Source: JAPOXR01 sp965221815
GTDB taxonomy: Bacteria > Pseudomonadota > Alphaproteobacteria > Rhodobacterales > Rhodobacteraceae
DNA length: 64,000 bases
NCBI GenBank assembly: GCA_965221815.1
Contig: OZ244915.1
Coordinates: forward strand, 806,001 to 870,000
Direction: 5' to 3'
Shown: in pieces, positions 7,546-16,630 of the stretch
Layout of the letters: every line of letters begins with the position of its first letter
Position numbering within the stretch: the first letter of the stretch is position 1
Made by a program: the position numbers and the translations under genes
The notes under the pieces: generated by a model
The model's input: only the letters and a program-made list of their open reading frames with translations
Databases searched by the model: none
What the model was told of the DNA's origin: nothing

Positions 7546-9728
7546 CCTTTCTGCTGCGCGGCTTCCGGCAGTATGGTGCCAGGATATCAACCCGGTTTTA
7601 TGTCGCGGTGGCTTTTGCCGCCCTGACGACACTCATGATGATCGGAGTCGCCTGGCAGTCATTTGAGAGAATTCAATTTCAGCAGGAGATCAGCAGTTCC
7701 AGTCTTCCGGCGGTGGTTCTCGTGGTGAAAATCTCAAAACTCAGTGGAGACCTGGCGGCAGCCGTACCGAAATTGATCTCGAGCGCGACGCCCAATGAAG
7801 TCAGCCAAACCGCGACTGAAAATGAACAGATTCGCTCAGAGCTTGATCAGCAATTGATATTGCTGCGCGGCTATGAAGACGCGATGGCAGCCAATAAGTT
7901 TTCTGAATTGGTGGCACAATTGAACATGGATGTTCAAGAAGTGGAGGTGGCGATGCAGCAGCTGCTGGAATTGCGCAAGCAGCTCGCCAGGCATCGTGAA
8001 TTGTTGGGTAGGACGGAAACAGTCCTACGACGTACTTTGGTTCCATTCACTGACGATCAGTTCTTTTTTCTGATGACCGGTCTGTCTGAACTCGATTCGC
8101 CGCCTGCCCCAAGAGATGTTCACTTCAATGAAATCGAAATCAACCAGTATCGATATATTTCAACCCTGGAACAGCAGAGCAACAATGCTTTGCAGATGTT
8201 GACCGGTATCGAAACGATCACCGATGGGGCATTTGTCAGGATCCGTAGCGAACTCTTCAATTCGGCTGCCGATTCGATGCGGCACAGTACTGAACTGATT
8301 GGGGATCAATCGATTCGGGAACAGATCACACCACTTGTTGACAGTTTGATTGATCTTGGTGCTGGTGAGAATAACGGATTCCAACTCAAGGAGCAGGAGT
8401 TGCGCCTCCTTGATCGTCAGGCAGCCCTCGTTGCAAGCAGTCGTATCACATCGACCCAATTGGTCGCATTGGCTGAACAATTGGTGACCGCAGCAGAAAG
8501 CCGCGCCACCGAGGCATTCGCGGAGACAGATCGGGTCATCGCGACGAGCCGTGCACTTATCATTTACATTGGACTTGCCGGTATCATCGGCGCAGCGGCA
8601 ATTGTCTGGTTGCTGATCGGGCGCACTTTGATTCCGCGCCTTCGGTATCTTTCCCAGCGCATGCGTGAAATGGGTGGTGGAGACCTTGATGATCCTGTCA
8701 AGGTGACCGGCCGGGATGAAATTGCTGACATGGCTTCGGCACTTGAAATCTTCAGAATGAATGCCCTTGATGCGCGCCGGTTGAATATCGTCGAAGAATT
8801 GTCAGAGAATCTGCTGGCGAAGAACACAGAATTACAGTCGGTTCTGGATCAGTTGAAGTCAGCTCAATCTCAGATCGTTGTCCGCGAGAAACTGGCGGCT
8901 TTGGGTGAGTTGACCGCAGGTGTCGCCCATGAAATCAAGAATCCGCTCAACTTTGTGACGAATTTTTCGGATTTATCAGGAGAATTAATCAAAGAACTTG
9001 AAGAGATCATGCACGATGAGGAGCTTGACGCCGATGAGCGTGATGAAGAAATCACCTCGATATGCAAGATGCTCTCAGAAAATGTTGAGCGTATCGGGGA
9101 ACATGGAGCCCGCGCAGTCAGAATTGTCAATGACATGTTGCGCATGGGCAGGGGTGGTGGAAGTGCACAAGCCACCGACCTCAACCAACTGATTGAACAG
9201 CATACCAAACTGGCCTTTCATGGTGCCCGCGCTTCGACCGAGAATCTTCAACTGAAGATGGATTTTGAACTGGACCCTGAACTTCCCGAGATCGAGACTG
9301 TATCACAGGATATTGGACGGGTTATTCTCAATATTGTGGGCAATTCATGCTATGCCACGCACAAACGCCATTTGCACGAGATTGAAGAGGTGGGTGACAA
9401 GAAGATGTGCAGTTATGTGCCAAGCTTGAAGGTGGTGACGCTTTTTCAGGACGGCGATGCACTGATGAAATTTACTGACAATGGGGGAGGTATTCCCCCT
9501 GAGGTGCAGAAAAAGATGTTCCTTCCATTCTTTACAACGAAACCGACCGATGAGGGAACCGGTTTAGGTTTGGCGATGTGCAATGACATCATTCACAAAC
9601 ATGGTGGCGAGATTTCTGTCAAATCTGTCGCCGGAGAGTCGACCGAGATGACGATTCGCATTCCAGAAAATGCTGGGAAGATTCTGGCCGAATCAGAGGA
9701 CGAAACGAATGACGATCACGACGATTGA
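7542..9728 (+). CDS. membrane sensor histidine kinase with large helical periplasmic domain
   Basis: The 728-residue protein has TM1 at about 19-39, a periplasmic region of about 300 residues rich in predicted helices, TM2 at about 337-358, HAMP to about 410, a coiled linker, then a kinase core. The phosphoacceptor is His463 in GVAHEIKNPLNF. Below it are the N box VILNIVGNSCYATH, the G1 box DNGGGIPPEV near 646 and the G2 box GTGLGLAM near 671. There is no attached receiver. The periplasmic layout (LPAVVLVVKISKLSGDLAA... long heptad-like helices) recalls the TorS sensor bundle, and the gene is coupled to a binding protein as TorS works with TorT. The nearest receiver is that of the phosphatase at 4795, the likely phosphotransfer target. 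The start overlaps the previous stop by 4 bp. Confidence 0.9.
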   Translation: MTFLLRGFRQYGARISTRFYVAVAFAALTTLMMIGVAWQSFERIQFQQEISSSSLPAVVLVVKISKLSGDLAAAVPKLISSATPNEVSQTATENEQIRSELDQQLILLRGYEDAMAANKFSELVAQLNMDVQEVEVAMQQLLELRKQLARHRELLGRTETVLRRTLVPFTDDQFFFLMTGLSELDSPPAPRDVHFNEIEINQYRYISTLEQQSNNALQMLTGIETITDGAFVRIRSELFNSAADSMRHSTELIGDQSIREQITPLVDSLIDLGAGENNGFQLKEQELRLLDRQAALVASSRITSTQLVALAEQLVTAAESRATEAFAETDRVIATSRALIIYIGLAGIIGAAAIVWLLIGRTLIPRLRYLSQRMREMGGGDLDDPVKVTGRDEIADMASALEIFRMNALDARRLNIVEELSENLLAKNTELQSVLDQLKSAQSQIVVREKLAALGELTAGVAHEIKNPLNFVTNFSDLSGELIKELEEIMHDEELDADERDEEITSICKMLSENVERIGEHGARAVRIVNDMLRMGRGGGSAQATDLNQLIEQHTKLAFHGARASTENLQLKMDFELDPELPEIETVSQDIGRVILNIVGNSCYATHKRHLHEIEEVGDKKMCSYVPSLKVVTLFQDGDALMKFTDNGGGIPPEVQKKMFLPFFTTKPTDEGTGLGLAMCNDIIHKHGGEISVKSVAGESTEMTIRIPENAGKILAESEDETNDDHDD

Positions 9729-9836
9729 GTGACGTCGCAACAGTCCCAGTGCCGAACACCGGCTGCGGATATGATCATTCAGACCTCCTCAACCATCTGT
9801 TCACACAAAACAGACAAGAAAGATATTCTTTGTCGG

Positions 9837-10172
9837 TCAGGTAAGTGCCGATATGGCGTCTTTGCGCGAAGGATGGATTGTGATGATTCTATCGAATCCG
9901 CTGATCTTGAACACCTCTTCAATCTGAGGTGGTAAACTGCAAAGCGCTAACTTTACGCCTTTTGACTGTGCCGCTTTTGTCAGAAGAAGGATTGCCCGGA
10001 GGCCAGCACTACTGATGTAAGCAAGATTTGACATGTCAATCAATAAAGGGCCGGTGTTACTGGCCGCCTTTTCATTGACATCTTGCTCGAAACTCGAAGC
10101 CGTGGAACTCTCAAGCCTTCCAGCGACATCACAACAGAGAATGTCATTTTCCTGTGAGTAGTTCACTTCCAT
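9837..10172 (-). CDS. STAS-domain anti-sigma factor antagonist (RsbV-like)
   Basis: A stand-alone 111-residue STAS domain. The motif LLIDMSNLAYISSAGLRAIL places the phosphorylatable serine at Ser55. The order IAGRLESSTASSFEQDV-like at the N terminus is normal for SpoIIAA/RsbV proteins. In a partner switch it is phosphorylated by the RsbW-like kinase and dephosphorylated by the PP2C phosphatase; both are encoded just upstream on the opposite strand. It is convergent with the histidine kinase gene, about 110 bp apart, so it has its own promoter, probably in 10173-10311. That it partners with the neighbouring proteins is inference. Confidence 0.9.
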   Translation of the reverse strand: MEVNYSQENDILCCDVAGRLESSTASSFEQDVNEKAASNTGPLLIDMSNLAYISSAGLRAILLLTKAAQSKGVKLALCSLPPQIEEVFKISGFDRIITIHPSRKDAISALT

Positions 10173-10311
10173 CTATTCAGGTTCCCCATTATTCATTTCC
10201 GCTTACCGAATTTGTTGCAATTCACCATCATGATTCGCAACCCATCAATGCACTGTTGAATACACCATCATTCAACATATAAATTGACAATATGCAATGC
10301 AATTCTTGTCG

Positions 10312-11070
10312 TCATGCGACTCGCGAGGAAATCCGCTTCTCACGCATCAGGCAGGATTCGATCAGTTCCCCAACAATTTCAGCCCATCGCTGTTGACCGG
10401 ATTCCGTGCTGATTTGATCGTTACGGATTTCCAATAACAATGTCGGCACACCTTTCAGTTCACCATGAAGGGCTTTGGGTTGCTCACTGTCATGATCAAT
10501 CGCATAGGGTTGATTTTCGCCAATAACCAGGTTTTGGTCGGCTCCCAGGTGTGCAATACAGATTGATCCCAACTCGACCTGCTGATCGAACAGGATACCA
10601 CAATGCCAGGGGCGGAATATCCCGCGTGACCTTAACTTGCGGGTAAAGCTGTGGAGACACAGCAGGAGTTGCGGCTGGTGGTGGGTGATCAATTCGTTGA
10701 GTGAACGATGAAAGGGTTTGTAATATCGATTGATCCGCATTTGTTTGTGTTCAATTGGCAGATCAATGTTGCCAGGAATTTCAGTGCCGTCACTTCTCTC
10801 AGGAATACACTCGGTTGAACTCACGAATCGATTCAGATCGATCACTAATCGTGAGATTTTTCCCAGTATGGTGGGAAGCCCCATGAGCTTATGAAGATGG
10901 TGCGCCATCCCATCGACTCCAATGTCCCAACCGATATGCCGATACACATCAACTGGTTGTAAACCCAGACTATTGAATTCTTCGGGGATATGAACTCCCG
11001 CATGTTCGACGCAAATGAGTATGTCGGCTGCTGTTCTGGCCGGGAGGATTTCAAGAATCTCTGTCTTCAT
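10312..11070 (-). CDS. N-formylglutamate amidohydrolase family protein
   Basis: Members of this family hydrolyse N-formylglutamate (last step of one histidine degradation route) or related N-acyl amino acids in the cytoplasm. The 252-residue product shows the family pattern: VEHAGVHIPEEF, HIGWDIGVDGMA, SRLVIDLNRF, then IPERSDGTEIPGN, and PYH-like KPFHRSL. No other hut genes are present, so a role in histidine use is not shown. It is followed by the convergent STAS gene's promoter region and preceded by the cco cluster on the same strand, with about 115 bp between. Confidence 0.85.
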   Translation of the reverse strand: MKTEILEILPARTAADILICVEHAGVHIPEEFNSLGLQPVDVYRHIGWDIGVDGMAHHLHKLMGLPTILGKISRLVIDLNRFVSSTECIPERSDGTEIPGNIDLPIEHKQMRINRYYKPFHRSLNELITHHQPQLLLCLHSFTRKLRSRGIFRPWHCGILFDQQVELGSICIAHLGADQNLVIGENQPYAIDHDSEQPKALHGELKGVPTLLLEIRNDQISTESGQQRWAEIVGELIESCLMREKRISSRVA

Positions 11071-11185
11071 CAGAAAATCTATACTTGGCTGAATGTTGGT
11101 AAGCCAAGCACAAAATTTCCGGGCAAGGTGCCCTGCGTCAGTCGAATCGGTTCAATTTGCTCATGTCGGGGCAAACGCGCCGGTG

Positions 11186-11410
11186 TCATGGCCGCGATTG
11201 ATGTTCCCGATCAGGTTTTTTTCCGATATTGACCTGTTCATTTCTTGTCGTCGTTTTTTTGGGAGATTTGTCGTAGTCTGTTCGCAATATTCTCTGTGCA
11301 TCGCCTTCCGGGTCGCTATATTGACGCGCGCGCACCGTCCAGGCCAACACCAGTAGCCAGGAGAGCCCGGCCACCAGCGTTGCACCTATGAGGAAAAGTA
11401 TGCTTTTCAT
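11186..11410 (-). CDS. ccoS: cbb3-type oxidase assembly protein CcoS
   Basis: CcoS is a short single-span membrane protein needed to put haem and copper into cbb3 oxidase. The 74-residue product begins with a membrane helix (MKSILFLIGATLVAGLSWLL to about residue 28). It then has the family motif YSDPEGDAQRIL, matching the usual 'QFDDLEGPAxRIL'. The basic tail is not conserved. It starts one base after the ccoI stop, as the last gene of ccoNOQP-GHIS. Confidence 0.88.
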   Translation of the reverse strand: MKSILFLIGATLVAGLSWLLVLAWTVRARQYSDPEGDAQRILRTDYDKSPKKTTTRNEQVNIGKKPDREHQSRP

Positions 11411-11411
11411 T

Positions 11412-13553
11412 TCAGCGTAACCGGAGGGCGTTCAGGCTGACCACAATTGAGGATGTCGACATGGCGATCGCAGCTGCCAATGGCGTGGCGAATCCCAACA
11501 CCGCAACGGGGACCGCAATGGCATTGTAACCCGCCGCAATCGCAAAATTCTCCATGATTCTCCTTTTTGCAAGTCGTGCGGTCGCGATTCCATCAGGTAT
11601 TGACTCAAGGTTGTCGCCAAGAATCACGATTCCCGCAGCATTACGTGTGATATCGACAGATGCAGACGGTGCCATCGAAATGTCAGCCATGGAAATGGCA
11701 GCGGCATCATTCAAACCATCACCAACCATCAAGGTACCACGGCTTTGCGCACCAATCTCTTCAATCATGCGTAATTTGTTGGCAGGCGAGACATCGCCAA
11801 ACCACTCGCTCAGGCCAAGGGTATCGGCGATTTTGCCAACGTGCGCACGGGCATCACCGGAGATCATAATAACCCGCATTCCCATGGCCTGCAGCCGGCG
11901 GATGCATGTCACTGCGCTGTCTTTGACGTGATCAGAGAAGGTCAGGCCAACAGTGACGGTCTCGCCGACCCGCAGATATGTCCCCATGCCGTCTGTGCCA
12001 ACCCAATCGGCGCGACCAAAACGAACCGGTTGAGATCCCAACAAGCCTTGAATGCCTGATCCCGGAATTTCGCGTATGTCGGCAATCTCAGCGGCGGCAA
12101 TATTGCGTTTGGCAGCCGCATCGGACACGGCGCGTGCATACGGGTGATGGCTGGTTTCAGCCAGCCCGGCGGCGATGGCGAGAAGGTCATCAGGAAGGTC
12201 CGGGCCGACGAAGACGGCGCGCCCGGTCGTGACGGTACCTGTCTTGTCGAGAATGACAGTGTCGACGGTCGCCAGTCGTTCGGTGGCGTCCGGCTCCTTG
12301 ATCAACAAACCTTTGGTGAAGAGTTTTCCGGTTGCCGCGATCGAGACCGCAGGGACCGCGAGTCCAAGAGCGCAGGGGCAGGTGATGATCAATACAGCGA
12401 CAGCGATATTCATCGACAGGCGCAGGTCACCGCTGTTCAGAAACCAGCCAATAAACGCGACCAACGCCAGAATATGGATGCATGGCGCGTAAATTGCCGC
12501 TGCACGATCGGCAAGACCTGTATATCGATTCCGTGCTGATTCGGCGATTTCAATCAATCGAATCAGTTTTCGCAGCGAACTGTCTTCACCGACAGTTGTG
12601 ACATCAAAGCTGATACGTCCGGTCAGCACGAACTGACCAGCACTCACCGTTTCCCCGGGCCCCACCAACTGGGGGTGACTTTCTCCGCTGAAAAAAGAAT
12701 TGTCGACTTCGCATTGACCGCTTTGCACAAGGCCGTCGAACGGAACGCGATCACCGGACCGCACCGCGATTCGGTCTCCTTGACGAATCGACGCATGGGA
12801 AACGGTTGTTTCAGCACCATCTCTCACGGCGACCACGTTGTCGGGCTCAAGTACGGAAAGCTGTTCGGCTGCAGAACGGGAAGTCGAACGTGCGCGCAGG
12901 TCAAGATATCGACCGGCAAGGAGAAAAAAGGTCAGCCCCAGAGCCGCTTCAAAATATGCGTGAGTTCCACCGGCATAGGTTTCAAAAACTGACTGAACCG
13001 TCGCGAGAATGATGGCGAGGGAAATTGGAACATCCATGTTCAATCGCCAATTCCCAAGCGCACCCAGCGCATTCACAAAAAAGGGTGTCGCTGCATAACT
13101 CAGCACCGGAATGGCAATGACTGCGGAAAGCCATTGCAGTAATTCTTGCGTTGTGCCGTCAGCACCGGCCCAGACCGCTACCGAAAAAATCATGACATTG
13201 GAAAAACCGAAACCTGCCACGCCGATGCGCAGCAGCAAACGATGCGCAGTTGGGTCGGCGGACACGGTATTGACTGCGCCGGGATCAAGCTGCGCGGCGC
13301 TGAAGCCCGCTTCCCCGATCCGCCGAATGAGCTGTTCGGGATCGATCGCTGTCTCTGTCTGCACATGGACTCTTTTGCGGGATAGATTGACGCGGGCATT
13401 CAAGACCTGGGGAAGAGAGGAGAGAGCATTTTCCACGGCCGATATGCAACCCGCGCAATGCATGTCGTGTACCGCAAAGATCATTTCCTGCTGCCGTGCC
13501 TGGTTTGAATCCTCCTCAGTTGCCGAAGGTTGCAGGGTGCCGATGGTGGTCAT
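11412..13553 (-). CDS. ccoI: copper-exporting P1B-type ATPase CcoI/FixI for cbb3 oxidase assembly
   Basis: CcoI moves copper across the inner membrane for the CuB centre of CcoN. From the ATG at 13553 the 713-residue product has an N-terminal heavy-metal domain (VHDMHCAGCISAVENAL), eight predicted membrane helices, the metal-binding TCPCALGLAVP helix, the phosphorylation site DKTGTVTTG and the hinge MVGDGLNDAAAI. A longer open frame reaches 13763, but that part lies over ccoH in another frame, so I take the internal start 7 bp after the ccoH stop. The Shine-Dalgarno is weak, suggesting coupling to ccoH. Confidence 0.93.
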   Translation of the reverse strand: MTTIGTLQPSATEEDSNQARQQEMIFAVHDMHCAGCISAVENALSSLPQVLNARVNLSRKRVHVQTETAIDPEQLIRRIGEAGFSAAQLDPGAVNTVSADPTAHRLLLRIGVAGFGFSNVMIFSVAVWAGADGTTQELLQWLSAVIAIPVLSYAATPFFVNALGALGNWRLNMDVPISLAIILATVQSVFETYAGGTHAYFEAALGLTFFLLAGRYLDLRARSTSRSAAEQLSVLEPDNVVAVRDGAETTVSHASIRQGDRIAVRSGDRVPFDGLVQSGQCEVDNSFFSGESHPQLVGPGETVSAGQFVLTGRISFDVTTVGEDSSLRKLIRLIEIAESARNRYTGLADRAAAIYAPCIHILALVAFIGWFLNSGDLRLSMNIAVAVLIITCPCALGLAVPAVSIAATGKLFTKGLLIKEPDATERLATVDTVILDKTGTVTTGRAVFVGPDLPDDLLAIAAGLAETSHHPYARAVSDAAAKRNIAAAEIADIREIPGSGIQGLLGSQPVRFGRADWVGTDGMGTYLRVGETVTVGLTFSDHVKDSAVTCIRRLQAMGMRVIMISGDARAHVGKIADTLGLSEWFGDVSPANKLRMIEEIGAQSRGTLMVGDGLNDAAAISMADISMAPSASVDITRNAAGIVILGDNLESIPDGIATARLAKRRIMENFAIAAGYNAIAVPVAVLGFATPLAAAIAMSTSSIVVSLNALRLR

Positions 13554-13560
13554 TGCCGGA

Positions 13561-14034
13561 CTAGAGTTTCTCCCGTGGCACGCGGAGAGACAGCCGCTGC
13601 CGGAAACGGATTCCCTCACGAGAAACGGCATCCAATTCGAGGTTCCAGCGCCCCGGGTCAAGATGCAGTTCTGCCAGATAACGCATGCCATCATAGTGAA
13701 AAGCCGGCACCTGATCGCTTCGCATATGCGTTGGACGTCCGATTGTGACATTGAGAGAGTCAAGTTTGGCAGGACGCCCTTCGGTCGTCGTAATGGTCAG
13801 CATGAGTCGTCTGTCGCCATAGTCAGCATTGGCCTTCCAGCCCAACTGTTCCTGTCGCGTGCGGTCTTCTTCGAAAGACTGACTGGCAACATAGCCGTTT
13901 CTGACTTCCATTCCCGGAAACGACATGACGGCTGCAACAGCAAGGGCCAGATTCGCGAGGCTGATCACGCCGAATGCTGTCAGCAGGATGATAAGGACAT
14001 GTTTTCCCTCGAGTTGTCTTGTGCGACCGGTCAT
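13561..14034 (-). CDS. ccoH: cbb3 oxidase assembly protein CcoH/FixH
   Basis: FixH-family protein of 157 residues that helps assemble the cbb3 oxidase together with CcoI. One N-terminal membrane helix (about GKHVLIILLTAFGVISLANL through residue 38) is followed by a periplasmic part with NGYVASQSFEEDRTRQEQLG. The latter is the family's 'NxYVxSxxFNxxxxxxQxxG' pattern. Its start overlaps the ccoG stop by 4 bp and ccoI follows 7 bp after its stop. Confidence 0.9.
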   Translation of the reverse strand: MTGRTRQLEGKHVLIILLTAFGVISLANLALAVAAVMSFPGMEVRNGYVASQSFEEDRTRQEQLGWKANADYGDRRLMLTITTTEGRPAKLDSLNVTIGRPTHMRSDQVPAFHYDGMRYLAELHLDPGRWNLELDAVSREGIRFRQRLSLRVPREKL

Positions 14035-15461
14035 TGGCCTTTTCCATGGAATGTTGTCGTTTTTTGTGCGCTGGCCGCATTGCTGGCATCCTCAACGCGC
14101 AATCTGATATTGATTTTTCCGCCCGTGGCTGCCGCGCTCCCGGCGGGTGCCGTGACATAAACGCGACGAAGGGCGGTTTGATCCGCATCGACAAATGTGG
14201 AGAGTTCATCGCTGCCCTCGAGTCGGACTGAAAGCGGTTCATCGGCTTCCATCCCGATAGAGAACTTCGTGTCACTTCCATGACGGTTCTTGATACGAAT
14301 CTCGTAGCTGTTCCTGATCGAGCCGTCCGACAATTCCACAAAAAGCGGGTTCCGGACCGGCGATATGGAGAATTCAATGTCGGGTCGGAGGAATAAAGCG
14401 GCAAGGAGACCGAGGCCCATGAGACTCCACGCGCAAGCGTAGAGAATCACCCGCGGGCGCAGCAGGCGCTTGATCAAATCGTGGAAGTTGGTGCTTTCGG
14501 TTTTGAGCTTTTCGTCCACCAGGGTCATGTAGTCGATAAGACCACGCGGCTTGCCGATCCGTTCCATGACGTCATCGCAGGCATCAATGCATAATGCACA
14601 TCCGATACATTCCATTTGCAATCCGTCGCGGATATCGATCCCGACCGGGCAGACATTGACGCATGCGTAACAGTCAATGCAATCGCCGAGACTGTCATCA
14701 GTCCGTGCGCGGCGGTGTTTGCCGCGTGGTTCGCCACGCCAGTCACGATAAGCAACCGTGAGCGAATGCTCATCCATCATGGCAGCCTGAATGCGCGGCC
14801 ATGGACACATATAGGTGCAAACCTGTTCGCGCATGAATCCGCCAAACACGAAGGTTGTGGCGGTCAGGATTCCCACCGTAACATATGCCACGGGATGGGC
14901 GGACAGGGTCACAAAGTTTTGAATCAGCGTGGGGGCGTCGGCAAAATACAGGATCCAGGCACCGCCTGTTCCCACTGAAATGAGTAACCATACGGTCCAT
15001 TTGGTCATCCGAAGACGCAACTTGCGAAATGTCATCGGACTGTTCCAAAGTTTGACCCGATTATTTCGGTCGCCTTCGATCCATCTCTCCACGGCGATGA
15101 ACAAATCAGTCCAGATCGTCTGAGGACAGGCATAGCCACACCAGACTCGTCCGAGGACCGACGTGAAGAGAAACAGACCGAGACCAGCCATGATCAGGAG
15201 ACCGCCAACGAAATAGAATTCATGTGGCCAGATTTCGATCATGAAAAAATAAAAACGTCGGTGGGCCATATCAACCAGTACGGCTTGATCGGGGAGCGCG
15301 TCACCACGATCCCAGCGGATCCACGGCACGACATAATAAATCCCAAGCAGGATGAAGAGGAGCCACCATTTCAGGTTGCGGAATTTTCCTGAGACCCGAC
15401 GTGGAAAGATCGGCGTACGGGCCGCATAAAGTGGGGGTTGATTCACGCTGGAGGCGTTCAT
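14031..15461 (-). CDS. ccoG: cbb3 oxidase accessory ferredoxin-like protein CcoG/FixG (RdxA)
   Basis: CcoG is a polytopic membrane protein with two [4Fe-4S] sites, linked to copper reduction during cbb3 oxidase assembly. The 476-residue product starts with VSGKFRNLKWWLLFILLGIY and further helices. It has the NosR/FixG segment CGYACPQTIWTDLFIAVERW, YMCPWPRIQAAMMDEHSL, and the two clusters CIDCYACVNVCPVGIDIR and CIGCALCIDACDDVM. A C-terminal Ig-like part ends in DASNAASAQKTTTFHGKGQ. It lies about 90 bp downstream of ccoP and overlaps ccoH by 4 bp. Confidence 0.95.
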   Translation of the reverse strand: MNASSVNQPPLYAARTPIFPRRVSGKFRNLKWWLLFILLGIYYVVPWIRWDRGDALPDQAVLVDMAHRRFYFFMIEIWPHEFYFVGGLLIMAGLGLFLFTSVLGRVWCGYACPQTIWTDLFIAVERWIEGDRNNRVKLWNSPMTFRKLRLRMTKWTVWLLISVGTGGAWILYFADAPTLIQNFVTLSAHPVAYVTVGILTATTFVFGGFMREQVCTYMCPWPRIQAAMMDEHSLTVAYRDWRGEPRGKHRRARTDDSLGDCIDCYACVNVCPVGIDIRDGLQMECIGCALCIDACDDVMERIGKPRGLIDYMTLVDEKLKTESTNFHDLIKRLLRPRVILYACAWSLMGLGLLAALFLRPDIEFSISPVRNPLFVELSDGSIRNSYEIRIKNRHGSDTKFSIGMEADEPLSVRLEGSDELSTFVDADQTALRRVYVTAPAGSAAATGGKINIRLRVEDASNAASAQKTTTFHGKGQ

Positions 15462-15548
15462 GTTCTCAGTTTCTCTGACTGGAAGTTATTGGATTCAATG
15501 CCACGGGGTCCAGCCATGTTGCCGTCAGGGCGATCGTGCCCCTTGCAA

Positions 15549-16430
15549 TTACTCGCCGCCTCCGAGCTGGTGAACATAGAGCGAAACCTGGCGAATCTGT
15601 GACTCGGTGAGCCTCTCATTCCAGTTAGGCATGACACCATAGCGGCTAGAGTCTATCGAATGGCGAATTTCGTCTCGTCCGCCTCCAAAGAGCCAGATGG
15701 CGTCAGTGAGATTAGGTGCACCTTCCTCCTGATTGCCGAGACCTGCATCGCCATGGCATGCCGAGCACTGTTCGGCGAACAGTTCCGACCCCGCGACTGC
15801 CATTTCTACGCGATGATCCTGTCCTGATAAAGACAGAACATATTCAACGAGATTGTCGATCTCTTCAGATTCAAGAAACTCGCCGTAAGCGGGCATCTGC
15901 GAAAACCGCGCATCCTCGTCGTTTTCGTTACGGACCCCATGTGCAACAGTATAGCGAATCGCGTCTTCGCTGCCACCCCACAGCCAGTCATCGTCCAGCA
16001 GATTGGGATAACCGGGGGCACCAGCGGCACCGGAACCGTGGCATTGTGAACAGTGATTACGAAAAACGGCAGCACCACCACGCAATGCATAGGCATAAAG
16101 ATTCGTATCACTCTGCACCTGGTCCAACTCCATCCTGACCAGGGCCTCGTCGAGTGGGGCGTTGCTCGCGTTGAATCGGCGGATGTCTTCTTCCAACGCA
16201 CCTCTTGCCGTATAGCCGAGCAGACCAGGCGTGGCCTTGGTCATGAGTGGCCAGGACGGGTAAGCGATGGCATAGGCAATTCCCCAGACAATGGTTGCAT
16301 ACATTGTCCATAACCACCATCGTGGCATCGGGTTGTTGTATTCTTTGATACCATCCCATTCATGCCCCGTTGTGTCTGGGCCGGGGGCAATGTCGTCACC
16401 TGATTCCGGGGTCGCTTGACGCGGCTTCAT
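15549..16430 (-). CDS. ccoP: cbb3-type cytochrome c oxidase subunit III (dihaem c, CcoP)
   Basis: CcoP carries electrons to the cbb3 catalytic subunit through two c-type haems facing the periplasm. One membrane helix near residues 35-58 (PRWWLWTMYATIVWGIAYAI) precedes two cytochrome c domains with CSQCH and CSACH haem sites. A longer frame reaches 16499. The ATG at 16430 has AGGAG six bases upstream and overlaps the ccoQ stop by one base; the adjacent ATG at 16433 is possible too. About 293 residues, normal for the family. Part of ccoNOQP. Confidence 0.95.
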   Translation of the reverse strand: MKPRQATPESGDDIAPGPDTTGHEWDGIKEYNNPMPRWWLWTMYATIVWGIAYAIAYPSWPLMTKATPGLLGYTARGALEEDIRRFNASNAPLDEALVRMELDQVQSDTNLYAYALRGGAAVFRNHCSQCHGSGAAGAPGYPNLLDDDWLWGGSEDAIRYTVAHGVRNENDEDARFSQMPAYGEFLESEEIDNLVEYVLSLSGQDHRVEMAVAGSELFAEQCSACHGDAGLGNQEEGAPNLTDAIWLFGGGRDEIRHSIDSSRYGVMPNWNERLTESQIRQVSLYVHQLGGGE

Positions 16431-16621
16431 CATCCGCTCCTGCCGTGTCGATTGCCAGAAGCCGGACTGTCGTCGTAACGGAACGGTATATCGGCGCAAT
16501 CGTCATGCATCTTCCGGCTCGAGCGACGATAGGTATAGACGACGACGAAAATAAATGTCGCCATCAGGGCAAGAAGCGCCCAACTGTCTGCGAACTCCCG
16601 AAGAAATGTGTAAACTTCCAT
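16430..16621 (-). CDS. ccoQ: cbb3-type oxidase subunit CcoQ
   Basis: A 63-residue single-span protein. MEVYTFLREFADSWALLALM is followed by more hydrophobic residues to about 28, then a charged, poorly conserved tail. CcoQ stabilises the oxidase core. Identification rests on size, topology and its place between ccoO (9 bp away) and ccoP (1-bp overlap). Confidence 0.85.
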   Translation of the reverse strand: MEVYTFLREFADSWALLALMATFIFVVVYTYRRSSRKMHDDCADIPFRYDDSPASGNRHGRSG

Positions 16622-16630
16622 GTCGGTGCC

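Noticed and set aside
13554..13763. N-terminal extension of CcoI by 70 residues
   Set aside because: The extra part lies over ccoH in a different frame and the heavy-metal domain starts only after the ATG at 13553.
13111..14160. 349-aa plus-strand frame
   Set aside because: It lies opposite ccoI, ccoH and ccoG, all with strong motif support; its composition is that of an antisense frame.
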